A DNA stretch of 32,201 nucleotides from Nitrosomonas sp. (GTDB lineage: Bacteria > Pseudomonadota > Gammaproteobacteria > Burkholderiales > Nitrosomonadaceae): positions 1-32,201 of the forward strand of contig JAJFJG010000138.1 of the NCBI GenBank assembly GCA_021774265.1, read 5' to 3'. A model generated the notes under the pieces. The model made no database searches. It had not been told where the DNA came from and was given only the letters and a program-made list of their open reading frames with translations. Every line of letters starts with the position of its first letter. Position 1 is the first letter of the stretch. The translations under genes and the position numbers were made by a program. Shown here in pieces: positions 1 through 8,614 of this stretch.

Positions 1-135
1 AATGTCATCTTCATCTCTTAAGCGCCGCGCTAATCTGACCTCTTCATCCTGCGAAAGTATAGGAAATACATTGGCAGATTGTGTGTAGTTTTCAATGCTT
101 GCGCCCATTGATGGCAATGTTAAAGCAAAAGTCAT
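1..135 (-). CDS. rpoH: RNA polymerase sigma-32 factor, N-terminus (partial, runs off window)
   Basis: Reverse complement from 135 reads MTFALTLPSMGASIENYTQSANVFPILSQDEEVRLARRLRDEDDI..., typical RpoH N-terminus (region 1.2); preceded by a ggagag RBS. Confidence 0.85.
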   Translation of the reverse strand, partial: MTFALTLPSMGASIENYTQSANVFPILSQDEEVRLARRLRDEDDI

Positions 136-519
136 AATGTGCTCTCCTTATCTCAATATTATGCCTGCTCGTTGAAAGTCGAGCGTTTTAGCACTCTGCT
201 AATGAGAGTGCCAATATAACCGGAAGGTTCCCCGGCAGAAGTAAACAGATGGGGGTTATTTAAGGTTTACCCGGCAAATGCGCCCACGTTAAATAAAAAC
301 GCATGTTGTAAGATAGGTAAAAGACTCGGAAATTGCCATTGGTTTTAATGACATGGCTTTTTCACCATGTATATGAGCTTGCTGTATTACATCTTTGGCA
401 TGATCGAGTATTTTTCTGCAGTACGTAATTTTATAGCGGATGCCATAATTATTGTCATATGAGATGACTGCTGGCGACATAGATGTCCTCGTAATCAGGA
501 GAAATAAGTGCGACGTTTT

Positions 520-835
520 CGAATGGGATCGATTGACTGGAAAACGGTTTATCTTGACTTTTCGATGTAAAGAGTGACATGCATCAATGCCAAACGGTAG
601 TGCGTTATCTTGAGGTGCGCTGGGATTTGGTTAAGGAAATATAAAAGCACAACCTGCGTAAGCGTTATCGGCTGCTGAAATTATCAACAGTCAAGCCAAG
701 GTAAGAAGCTGGGCTATTTAGTTATATTGTGATGGATCTTCAACGTGGCACAGTAATTTTTGTTGGCAATAGGAAAAAGACAATTGCGCTGATTCCGTTT
801 TGGATGCGCTTAAAATCGGGCTGTCATGCTCACAA
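520..835 (+). pseudogene. Degenerate ISL3-family transposase fragment
   Basis: Frameshifted pieces VRWDLVKEI*KHNLRKRY and VMDLQRGTVIFVGNRKKTIALIPFWMRLKS resemble the ISL3 motifs 'swdtvKeI' and 'vlDL..g.vvfVg.gk..aL.pFw..l'; interrupted by stops. Confidence 0.5.
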
Positions 836-919
836 ATACTTTGAATATTCCAAGTTTACAAGACGCGGGTTCGACCTGTTCTGTCATTACTGTTATTGCT
901 TCTCAATCTTACTGTTTTA

Positions 920-1560
920 AATTGGTTGATCGTCCTGCATCTCAGTCAACAGCGCCCAAGAAATCCTGGTGTTCTTGTTGGCCAGGGCGATGACTGTAAT
1001 ATTATTATTACGTCGTTTATTCAATGCAATGTTTTTAGCCAACGACCGCGTGGATCATCTTTATGCTTAGCCGTTTATAGCACGGCTCGTTCACTATAAG
1101 GCGTTCTCAAGTAAGCATTTCTGCGCTTGCTGATATCGAGTGGTTGGCTCTTACCAGCCACTATGGTGCTGCCGAGGAACCAGCTCCAGAGATGTATCCA
1201 TGTCTCTGCAAAGTTGAAGCTGAGCGCCATTTCCTACTGCACAGACCAAAGCTGTCGCCGTAATCGGGGGCCAATATCGGAAATTTATTGTAATCGCTTT
1301 GCGGTCTCATTTTCTGTCCCTGGATGCTGGATTCCTTCATCCATTTCTTTTGTTCGACTATCCAGTTGCACCAGATCCTCCGGTATCTCTGGTATCGCTA
1401 CTTCGTGGCCTTTTCCTCTGTCTGTTAAGCAGCGACAATTCCATATTCCGCAAGCAGTCCTCGAATCTGGTTGTGCTTAGCTGTGCGTTGCTCGATCAGC
1501 TCGCTGCGTATGCAGTGTATCTCATACTTACATGTCCTGTTGCGAAATTGTCTTAGTTAG
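920..1560 (-). pseudogene. Degenerate IS110-family transposase (C-terminal two thirds)
   Basis: Minus strand pieces: ELIEQRTAKHNQIRGLLAEYGIVA, VQLDSRTKEMDE, ETAKRLQ, LELVPRQHHSG, LDISKRRNAYLRT, AKHKDDPRGRWLKTLH, ITVIALANKNTRISWALLT; matches the IS110 C-terminal domain, with many frameshifts/stops. Confidence 0.75.
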
Positions 1561-1931
1561 GGGAAAGGAGTGCATCCATTTGGGCTAGGCAATACGCGTG
1601 ATGAGCGTCAATATCTGGCCTCAATCAAACAAAGCCTTAGCTCAACAGGCATTAGGCAAGTGGATCAAAAAGCAACCGCTTTGAATGTCAATATGTTCAG
1701 GTAGTTTTTCAGAATGTTGCATGAAGCATGAAACCAAATATGCCCTGGTCAGCTGAACCCGTATGTGCGTATTCGCCGGTTGAACCGATTTTTTCTTAAA
1801 TTAAAGAGTTTCCTTATTTCTTCTTTTTAATAACCTGGCAATAATATGTCAAACCTAGCTAAGTAAGTTTTATTAGGTTGGCTTCTAATTTGAAAGTTAG
1901 AAAGAATTGCTTATTATTTATGGAGATAAAA

Positions 1932-3500
1932 ATGAACGAATTTAATAAAAAAATTATAGTTACCAGTATTATTCTGGCTTTTGGTGCATCAGGTAGTGTT
2001 TGGGCGAATCCGACCAATACAGCTACTGATGCTGTTAATCAAACTGCAACTGCTGACAGCAACCAAAGTGGTGTTGGCATAGGAGCCAACGAATTCTCAA
2101 CAGCAGAAGACAATACTGACAACAGCAACAACAGCGATAACAGCAATAACAGCGATAACAGCAACAACAGCGATAACAGTAACAACGGTGACAATAGCGA
2201 CAATAGTCAGATGACTCAGGCTGATGATAACAGCAACAACAGCGATAACAGTAACAACAGCGATAACAGTAACAACAGTGATAACAGCAACAACGGTGAC
2301 AATAGCGACAATAGTCAGATGACTCAGGCTGATGACAACAGTAACAACAGCGATAACAGCAACAACAGCGATAACAGCAACAACAGCGACAACAGCAATA
2401 ACAGCGACAATAGCGACAATAGTCAGATGACTCAGGCTGATGACAACAGCAACAACAGCGACAACAGCAACAACAGCGACAACAGCGACAATAGTCAGAT
2501 GACTCAGGCTGATGACAACAGCAACAACAGCGACAACAGTAACAACAGCGACAACAGCGACAATAGTCAGATGACTCAGGCTGATGATAACAGCAACAAC
2601 AGCGACAATAGTAACAACAGCGACAACAGCAACAACAGTGATAATAGCGACAACAGTCAGTTGACTCAGACTGATGATCATAGTAACAACAGCGACAATA
2701 GCAACAACAGCGACAACAGCAACAACAGTGACAACAGTGACAATAGTCAGATGACTCAGGCTGATGACAACAGCAACAACAGCGACAACAGCAACAACAG
2801 TGACAATAGCGACAACAGCAACAACAGCATCAACAACGCCAACAGCAACAACACTGACAACAGTGCGGCCAATGCAACTGATGCAGCTGCTAATAACGGC
2901 AGTACCGCTACATCAGATCGTTCAGATAACAGCGCTGCAAGTGCTGCTGGAGAAGGTTCTGCAGCTGCGAATAATGGCAGCACCTCAACGGTTGATAACA
3001 GCGATAACAGTGACAACAGTTTTGCGGATGCAAGTGCTGAAGGTTCTGCCGCTGCAAATAATGGCAGTACCTCAACGGTTGACAACAGCGATAACAGTGA
3101 CAATAGCTCAGCAGAAGCAAGTGCTGAAAATTCAGCAGCTGCAAACAATGGCAGCACTGCGATGGTTGATAACACCAATAACAGTGACAACAGCACGACT
3201 GCTGCAAATGGTGATGGATCCGCAGCGGCAAAAAATGGTGATGCAACCGTTAATTACTCGGTTAACAATTCTGACTTGAGTGGCACGGTAACAGGTGCTG
3301 GTGTCGGCGCAATTGTGACTACTGGTGAAGGTGAAGGTAGTGCATCCTTGACTGCTTCAAATAATATTTCTGATTCATTTAATGGAGCGGCAGGTATTAA
3401 CCAAACCGTTCAAAACCATGGCGCCAATGCTTTAACACAACAACAAGTCTCTTTTCAAGGCAACGTGAATGTTAATGCTGCAACTCCTACTATTGACTAA
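1932..3500 (+). CDS. Secreted Asn/Ser/Asp-rich repeat protein, putative major fibre/amyloid-like subunit 1
   Basis: Preferred ATG 1932 with ggaga RBS; signal peptide MNEFNKKIIVTSIILAFGASGSVWA; (NNSDNS)n tract with seven SQMTQADD-type spacers, four AAANNGST repeats, conserved C-terminus FNGAAGINQTVQNHGANALTQQQVSFQGNVNV. Confidence 0.85.
   Translation: MNEFNKKIIVTSIILAFGASGSVWANPTNTATDAVNQTATADSNQSGVGIGANEFSTAEDNTDNSNNSDNSNNSDNSNNSDNSNNGDNSDNSQMTQADDNSNNSDNSNNSDNSNNSDNSNNGDNSDNSQMTQADDNSNNSDNSNNSDNSNNSDNSNNSDNSDNSQMTQADDNSNNSDNSNNSDNSDNSQMTQADDNSNNSDNSNNSDNSDNSQMTQADDNSNNSDNSNNSDNSNNSDNSDNSQLTQTDDHSNNSDNSNNSDNSNNSDNSDNSQMTQADDNSNNSDNSNNSDNSDNSNNSINNANSNNTDNSAANATDAAANNGSTATSDRSDNSAASAAGEGSAAANNGSTSTVDNSDNSDNSFADASAEGSAAANNGSTSTVDNSDNSDNSSAEASAENSAAANNGSTAMVDNTNNSDNSTTAANGDGSAAAKNGDATVNYSVNNSDLSGTVTGAGVGAIVTTGEGEGSASLTASNNISDSFNGAAGINQTVQNHGANALTQQQVSFQGNVNVNAATPTID
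2100..2850 (+). repeat. In-frame DNA tandem repeat coding for (NNSDNS)n with SQMTQADD spacers
   Basis: Repeated aacagcgacaacagcaac units (18 bp) interrupted by gacaatagtcagatgactcaggctgatgac spacers, seven occurrences including one variant SQLTQTDDH. Confidence 0.95.
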
Positions 3501-3546
3501 TAAATTTTCACGATAACTAAGATTAGAAGAAATTTTAGTTGGAGAG

Positions 3547-3588
3547 CATGATTGCTGGAGGATGGTTTGTTTACCTCTGGCAATCATG
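3547..3588 (+). promoter_or_regulatory. Intergenic mRNA hairpin after fibre subunit 1
   Basis: CATGATTGC...GCAATCATG perfect 9 bp arms, extended inward by TGGAGG/CCTCTG; no U-tract follows. Confidence 0.65.
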
Positions 3589-3686
3589 ACTGAATAAAAG
3601 CGAATAGCTAACTGGTTTAATAAATTGGAACCATCTCAATTATTTCATTCGGTTAATAAAATTTGAAATTCTCAAGGAGAAAGAAA

Positions 3687-5129
3687 ATGAATCAATTCAA
3701 CAAAAAAATCATCGTTGCAAGTATTATCCTTGCTTTTGGTTCTGCGGGTAATGCCTGGGCAAACCCGACTAATACGGCTGAAACTGCCGAAGATCAAACT
3801 GCGTCCGCTATTAGCGATCAAAATTCTTCTGGCATAGCCGCCAACGAATACTCGGATGCAACGGACAACACTGACAATAGTGATAACACTGATAACAGTG
3901 ATAACACTGATAACAGTGACAACAGCAACAACAGCGACAACAGCAACAATAGCAACAACGCTGTTGCGACAAATACTGATAACAACAGTGACAACAGCAA
4001 CAACAGCGACAACAGCAACACCAGTGACAACAGCAACAACAGCGACAACAGCAACAATAGCAACAACGCTGTTGCGACAAATACTGATAACAACAGTGAC
4101 AACAGCAACAACAGCGACAACAGCAACAATAGCAACAACGCTGTTGTGACAAACACTGATAACAACAGTGATAACAGTAACAACAGTGACAACAGCAACA
4201 ATAGCAACAACAGTGTAGCGACGCATACTGATAACAACAGTGACAACAGCAACAACAGCGACAACAGCAACAATAGCGACAACAGCAACAACAGCAACAA
4301 CAGTGTAGCAACTAACACTGATAACAACAGCGACAACAGCAACAATAGCGACAACAGCAACAATAGTGACAACAGCAACAATAGTGACAACAGTGTTGTG
4401 ATGAATACTGATAACAACAGTGACAACAGCAACAACAGCGACAATAGCAACAACAGCAACAATAGCGACAACAGCACTAATAACACCGACAGTTACAATG
4501 TTGACAGTAGCTCAGCTAGTGCAGTTGATGCTGCCGCCAATAATGCTAGTACCGCTACATCAGATCGTTCAGATAATAGCAGTGCAGATGCTGCTGGGAC
4601 CGGTTCTGCAGCAGCCAACAATGAAAGCACCGCCACTGTCGACAACAGCGACAACAGTGACAATAGTAGTGCAAGCGCTAGTAGTACAGGTGCAGCAGCA
4701 GCTAACAATGAAAGCACCGCCACTGTCGACAACAGCGACAATAGCGACAATAGTAGTGCAAGTGCTAGCGCAGCAGGTTCTGCAGCAGCCAACAATGAAA
4801 GTAGCGCGACTGTTGATAACACTGATAACAGCGACAACAGCTATACAGAAGCTAACGGCGCTGGATCTGCGGCAGCTCAAACTGGCAACGCTACCACCAC
4901 CTACTCGGTTAACAATTCAGCCTTGAGTGGCACTGTAACAGGTGAAGGTGCTGGCGCAGGTGTAACAGTCGCTTCAGGCGCTGGTGATGCTACTTACCAG
5001 GCCGACAACACCATTAGCGGTTCTTTCAATGGTGCTGCCGGCATCAATCAGACTGTTCAGAATCATGCTGCCGATGCTTTGACACAGCAACAAGTGTCTT
5101 TCCAAGGCAACGTAAATGTTAACCCTTAA
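3687..5129 (+). CDS. Secreted Asn/Ser/Asp-rich repeat protein, putative fibre/amyloid-like subunit 2 (paralog)
   Basis: Preferred ATG 3687 with aaggag RBS; signal peptide MNQFNKKIIVASIILAFGSAGNAWA; six (A/S)VATNTDN-type spacers in an NNSDNS tract; AAANNEST repeats; C-terminus FNGAAGINQTVQNHAADALTQQQVSFQGNVNVNP nearly identical to the upstream gene. Confidence 0.85.
   Translation: MNQFNKKIIVASIILAFGSAGNAWANPTNTAETAEDQTASAISDQNSSGIAANEYSDATDNTDNSDNTDNSDNTDNSDNSNNSDNSNNSNNAVATNTDNNSDNSNNSDNSNTSDNSNNSDNSNNSNNAVATNTDNNSDNSNNSDNSNNSNNAVVTNTDNNSDNSNNSDNSNNSNNSVATHTDNNSDNSNNSDNSNNSDNSNNSNNSVATNTDNNSDNSNNSDNSNNSDNSNNSDNSVVMNTDNNSDNSNNSDNSNNSNNSDNSTNNTDSYNVDSSSASAVDAAANNASTATSDRSDNSSADAAGTGSAAANNESTATVDNSDNSDNSSASASSTGAAAANNESTATVDNSDNSDNSSASASAAGSAAANNESSATVDNTDNSDNSYTEANGAGSAAAQTGNATTTYSVNNSALSGTVTGEGAGAGVTVASGAGDATYQADNTISGSFNGAAGINQTVQNHAADALTQQQVSFQGNVNVNP
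3870..4490 (+). repeat. In-frame DNA tandem repeat coding for (NNSDNS)n with AVATNTDN spacers
   Basis: 18 bp aacagcaacaacagcgac units plus the recurring caacgctgttgcgacaaatactgataac spacer. Confidence 0.95.
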
Positions 5130-5180
5130 TCCTGTTAACTAAATGCCAACATATATTATTTTAGTTGAATGATGGCAAAC

Positions 5181-5213
5181 TTGCCGGTGAGGAAGAAACT
5201 CACTCACCGGCAA
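5181..5213 (+). promoter_or_regulatory. Strong intergenic mRNA hairpin after fibre subunit 2
   Basis: TTGCCGGTGAG-gaagaaactca-CTCACCGGCAA: 11 bp perfect stem; not followed by a U-tract. Confidence 0.75.
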
Positions 5214-5257
5214 CTACTGGTAACTACATACAGTATTAATGGAATGAGGGGGATAGG

Positions 5258-5626
5258 ATGAAATCGATTTTAAAGAGTGGTGTGCTTCTTCTCTTTTCCC
5301 TGGCTTTACCTGTTCACACAGCGATGGCGTTTTCTACTCAGCCGAAGGAGAATGATTTGTTACCTTTTTCTTCAGCAAAAACTGTGTCGATAGATGAACT
5401 TGAAAATGCAAGAGGCCGCGAAGGTGTAGATATAACTGCGCTTAATAACATGAATGTCAGTGCAACATTAAGAGACAACACTGCAAATAATAATGTAACA
5501 GGTGCTAATGTTATTGACACTAGCTCGTTCGCAGGTGCTAGCGGGATGTTCTCTGTGATTCAGAATACCGGCAACAACGTTGTCATCCAGGATTCAACGA
5601 TTGTGAATGTAACCATTCTTCCCTGA
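5258..5626 (+). CDS. Small secreted protein, possible minor fibre component/nucleator
   Basis: Signal peptide MKSILKSGVLLLFSLALPVHTAMA; SIDELENARGREG motif; C-terminus FAGASGMFSVIQNTGNNVVIQDSTIVNV resembles the C-terminal motif of the two large subunits. Confidence 0.75.
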   Translation: MKSILKSGVLLLFSLALPVHTAMAFSTQPKENDLLPFSSAKTVSIDELENARGREGVDITALNNMNVSATLRDNTANNNVTGANVIDTSSFAGASGMFSVIQNTGNNVVIQDSTIVNVTILP

Positions 5627-5679
5627 TGACTTTTTAAATTGCAGATGATACTGCCTAATATTTTTAGTTTACTGCTGAT

Positions 5680-6393
5680 ATGAAATATTTCTACACTAAA
5701 TGCGCTTTGCTCACAATATTTGCATTAATGTGCGGCAAAGCCAATTCTGTTGACCTGAATGATCTTGCAGGCGGGGGTAACTATCATGTTTCGGTAAAAA
5801 GCTTTGCCGAAATGAAATTTAGTACAGTTTATAAGCAGCAATTTGACTTTAGTTGCGGTTCAGCCGCTTTAGCAAGTTTACTTGCTTTTCATTATGACGA
5901 TGAAGTAAATGAGCAGAGTGTATTTCTTGATATGTTTCAACATGGAGATCAGGAGAAGATTAAAGAATTGGGATTTTCATTGCTGGACATGAAAAACTAT
6001 TTGGAACGGCGCGGTTATCGATCTGATGGTTTTAAAATGAAACTGGATCAGTTACACGAAGCAAATGGTCCAGCAATAACCATAATTGATGCAGACGGTT
6101 ACTTGCATTTTATTATTATTAAAGGATTGACGAAGCAGGAAGTGCTTGTTGGTGACCCAGCTATTGGCGTTGATATCATACCCAGAGACAAATTTGAAGA
6201 AATGTGGGGAGATCGCATTCTGTTTATGGTCCATGCTGAAAATGGAATCCAGGCAAAAAACTTTCAAAGTCTGGAGGAGTGGCAGATGCGCATGGCCCCG
6301 GTGGCTAATGCGATTGATCGGAGCAGTTTAGGTGAATACCATGTTTTAATGCGAGGCCAAGCACAAGAGCTTGGTGGTCCTTTAGATTTCTAA
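5680..6393 (+). CDS. Exported C39-family cysteine peptidase (FapD-like)
   Basis: Signal peptide; catalytic motif KQQFDFSCGSAALASLL (Q..C), His in GYLHFIIIKG, Asp in VLVGDPAIGV; no ABC transporter domains. Confidence 0.88.
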   Translation: MKYFYTKCALLTIFALMCGKANSVDLNDLAGGGNYHVSVKSFAEMKFSTVYKQQFDFSCGSAALASLLAFHYDDEVNEQSVFLDMFQHGDQEKIKELGFSLLDMKNYLERRGYRSDGFKMKLDQLHEANGPAITIIDADGYLHFIIIKGLTKQEVLVGDPAIGVDIIPRDKFEEMWGDRILFMVHAENGIQAKNFQSLEEWQMRMAPVANAIDRSSLGEYHVLMRGQAQELGGPLDF

Positions 6394-6403
6394 ATTTAGT
6401 GGG

Positions 6404-6907
6404 ATGTTTAAAATGAGAAAAAACAAGTTAAGCATCTACCAGAAAATATTGAAGGTTATATCTTTATCAATTATTTTTGTAAATGTAAGTTTTTCCAATC
6501 AAGTTTTGGCAGATGAGTCGTTGAACGAGTCTGCTTCTAACAATAATATTTATGCTAACTGGGATAGGGCAACCGACGATGAATTAGCGCAACAAAGAGG
6601 TGGTTTCATGCTTCCAAATGGCGTGATTGTCGATATCAGTCTGGAAAGAATTATTTTCTTAAATGGAGTTGAAACCATTTCATCTTACTTTCAGTTTTCT
6701 GATAATGGTGTTTTGTTACAGAATGGCAGTGAAAATATGGCGCCAGACTCGATTGGCTCAGCATTGAGTTCTGTGATTCAAAATAACCTAGATGATCAGG
6801 CAATAAAAGCCATCAATGAATTTAACATAGAAATAAGTGGTCTGCAGAACGTCGATTTAGACAACCATACTAATACCCTTGATTCTATTTTGCCAATATT
6901 ACAATAA
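6404..6907 (+). CDS. Small secreted protein with ELxxxRGG motif (position equivalent to FapE)
   Basis: N-terminal hydrophobic signal segment ending SNQVLA; DDELAQQRGGFMLPNGVIVDISLERIIFLNG; in-frame start at 6413 also possible. Confidence 0.65.
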   Translation: MFKMRKNKLSIYQKILKVISLSIIFVNVSFSNQVLADESLNESASNNNIYANWDRATDDELAQQRGGFMLPNGVIVDISLERIIFLNGVETISSYFQFSDNGVLLQNGSENMAPDSIGSALSSVIQNNLDDQAIKAINEFNIEISGLQNVDLDNHTNTLDSILPILQ

Positions 6908-7279
6908 CCAAAGCCAGATGCCCAATGCGTGAATTGGGTATGCAATTTTCCTAACGTTATAAAAATTGCAGCAGATAAACAGAATGGTTACTGTCTATTG
7001 CTTCCTAGGCCATCACCCCACCCTGGCGCTGTCATTTAACGGCGCTGATCTCTTCTCAAACTACCGTTGCACACCTTTTTTTCATTCCACGTGAAATATA
7101 TACGCCCCAAAAAGCAACAAGCTACGTCTATTTTAGTAATGAATTTGCTTGGTATTTTAAATTCATAATGACACGTTTAGGTATAGTTATATGTCGCAGT
7201 TTATGATTATGGCGATTACAACAAGCGTTTATAATACAGTTTGTTTTGTTTGTATAAAGTTTTACCAACTTAATTTAAA

Positions 7280-8614
7280 TTGACAAAAGACTTTAATGAA
7301 ATGTATAAAAAATTTGGCCATATGAATTGTCTTTCTATGAGATTAATCAAGCGCATTATTTTTATCGCTTGTTTTTTTGTTATCAGCGAAAGTTATGCGG
7401 AAACAAATAAGTCAGAAAATTTATTAGAACAATATAGACAACTTCTTTCTGAGCAAGAAAAAAAGTTTGAGGCGCAACGCCAGATTCTTAATCAGCAAGG
7501 CAAAGAATTAGAACAATTAAGAAAAAATATTGATACGCTTTCTAACCAGGCGCCAGGTGCCGCAGAAAAAGCAAGTTCACCGTCACAAACGACGACATCG
7601 GCCGCCAACAAAGATGAAACAGGAAAAACACCTGATCAGCCGCCTTCTGGGCCTGTCGGTCAAGCGCCACCAAAGCCAAAGGAGCCTGAACGTCCACCCG
7701 AAATGCCCAGACTTACTGAAACGGTTGGCGGCGTTTTAACAAGAAAGGGCAATATCGTTGTTGAGCCGGCGCTAAGCTATTCCTTTGCCGGCAACAATCG
7801 CGTTTTTGTGGATGCGTTCACATTTTTACCTGCCATTACTATCGGCCTTACTGACATTCGTCAAGTAAAGCGACATAGTATTTTTGCCAGCCTTGGTTTG
7901 CGTTATGGCGTAACAAGTCGTCTTGAAGTGGAAGCCAGGGTTCCTTATGTCTATCGTGCTGATATCCAGCGAGCTCGACCTTTTAATATTGGTGTTGCTA
8001 ATGACCAAGTTTTTAATGCGGACGGAAGCGACATCGGAGATCTTGAGTTCACTGCCCGTTACCAGTTGTCAAATGGCTCAGGTGGCTGGCCTATACTGGT
8101 GGGTAATATGCTTACAACGGTTCCGACAGGAAAGAGTCCCTTTGATCTCAAATTTGAAGAGACATCAATAGAAGGTACGCCATTCAGATTTCCTATAGAA
8201 GTACCAACCGGAACAGGTTTTTTTACCTTCCAACCCAGCTTAACCGCACTGTATCCAACCGCTCCCGCAGTTTTTTTCGGAAATCTCAACTATACTTATA
8301 CGATGAGTACCAACGAAAATATAGGCAAGGTCGATGCAGGCGATGCCGTGGGTATGACTTTTGGCATGGGGTTTTCGGTTAATAATCGGACATCATTTAA
8401 TTTAGGGTACTCACATCGACATTTTTTTAATACAAAAATTGATGGCGATAAAATAGGTGGTAGTGCGCTGGATATTGGACAATTATTGTTGGGTTATTCA
8501 TTCAGATATTCTAAACAGACTAATTACAACTTGTCGGTGGGCGTAGGCACGACTGACAATGCGCAAGATGTGAGTCTTAATTTTAGAATGCCGATGAATT
8601 TTTCAATTTTCTAA
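7280..8614 (+). CDS. Outer-membrane beta-barrel exporter with N-terminal coiled coil (FapF-like)
   Basis: ORF opens with TTG; ATG at 7322 or 7337 gives a better signal peptide (MRLIKRIIFIACFFVISESYA). Heptad-rich LLEQYRQLLSEQEKKFEAQRQILNQQGKELEQLRKNIDTL, Pro-rich linker, then alternating aromatic/hydrophobic beta strands ending MPMNFSIF (terminal Phe). Confidence 0.78.
   Translation: MTKDFNEMYKKFGHMNCLSMRLIKRIIFIACFFVISESYAETNKSENLLEQYRQLLSEQEKKFEAQRQILNQQGKELEQLRKNIDTLSNQAPGAAEKASSPSQTTTSAANKDETGKTPDQPPSGPVGQAPPKPKEPERPPEMPRLTETVGGVLTRKGNIVVEPALSYSFAGNNRVFVDAFTFLPAITIGLTDIRQVKRHSIFASLGLRYGVTSRLEVEARVPYVYRADIQRARPFNIGVANDQVFNADGSDIGDLEFTARYQLSNGSGGWPILVGNMLTTVPTGKSPFDLKFEETSIEGTPFRFPIEVPTGTGFFTFQPSLTALYPTAPAVFFGNLNYTYTMSTNENIGKVDAGDAVGMTFGMGFSVNNRTSFNLGYSHRHFFNTKIDGDKIGGSALDIGQLLLGYSFRYSKQTNYNLSVGVGTTDNAQDVSLNFRMPMNFSIF

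Noticed and set aside
289-480. 63-aa minus-strand ORF
   Set aside because: No recognisable domain and in a decayed intergenic zone; cannot support it as a gene.
1127-1556. Plus-strand ORFs of 117 and 85 aa
   Set aside because: Antisense to the IS110-like transposase remnant, which explains the region better.
2100-4490. CRISPR-like repeat/spacer appearance
   Set aside because: Repeats are in-frame coding hexapeptide units, without palindromic repeats, unique spacers or cas genes.
2097-4837. Long minus-strand and alternate-frame ORFs across the repeat tracts (194, 222, 184, 166 aa and others)
   Set aside because: They are antisense or frameshifted readings of the 18 bp repeats (VAVVAVV, LLLSLLL, CCCC strings) with no RBS or domain; the + frame has signal peptides and conserved ends.
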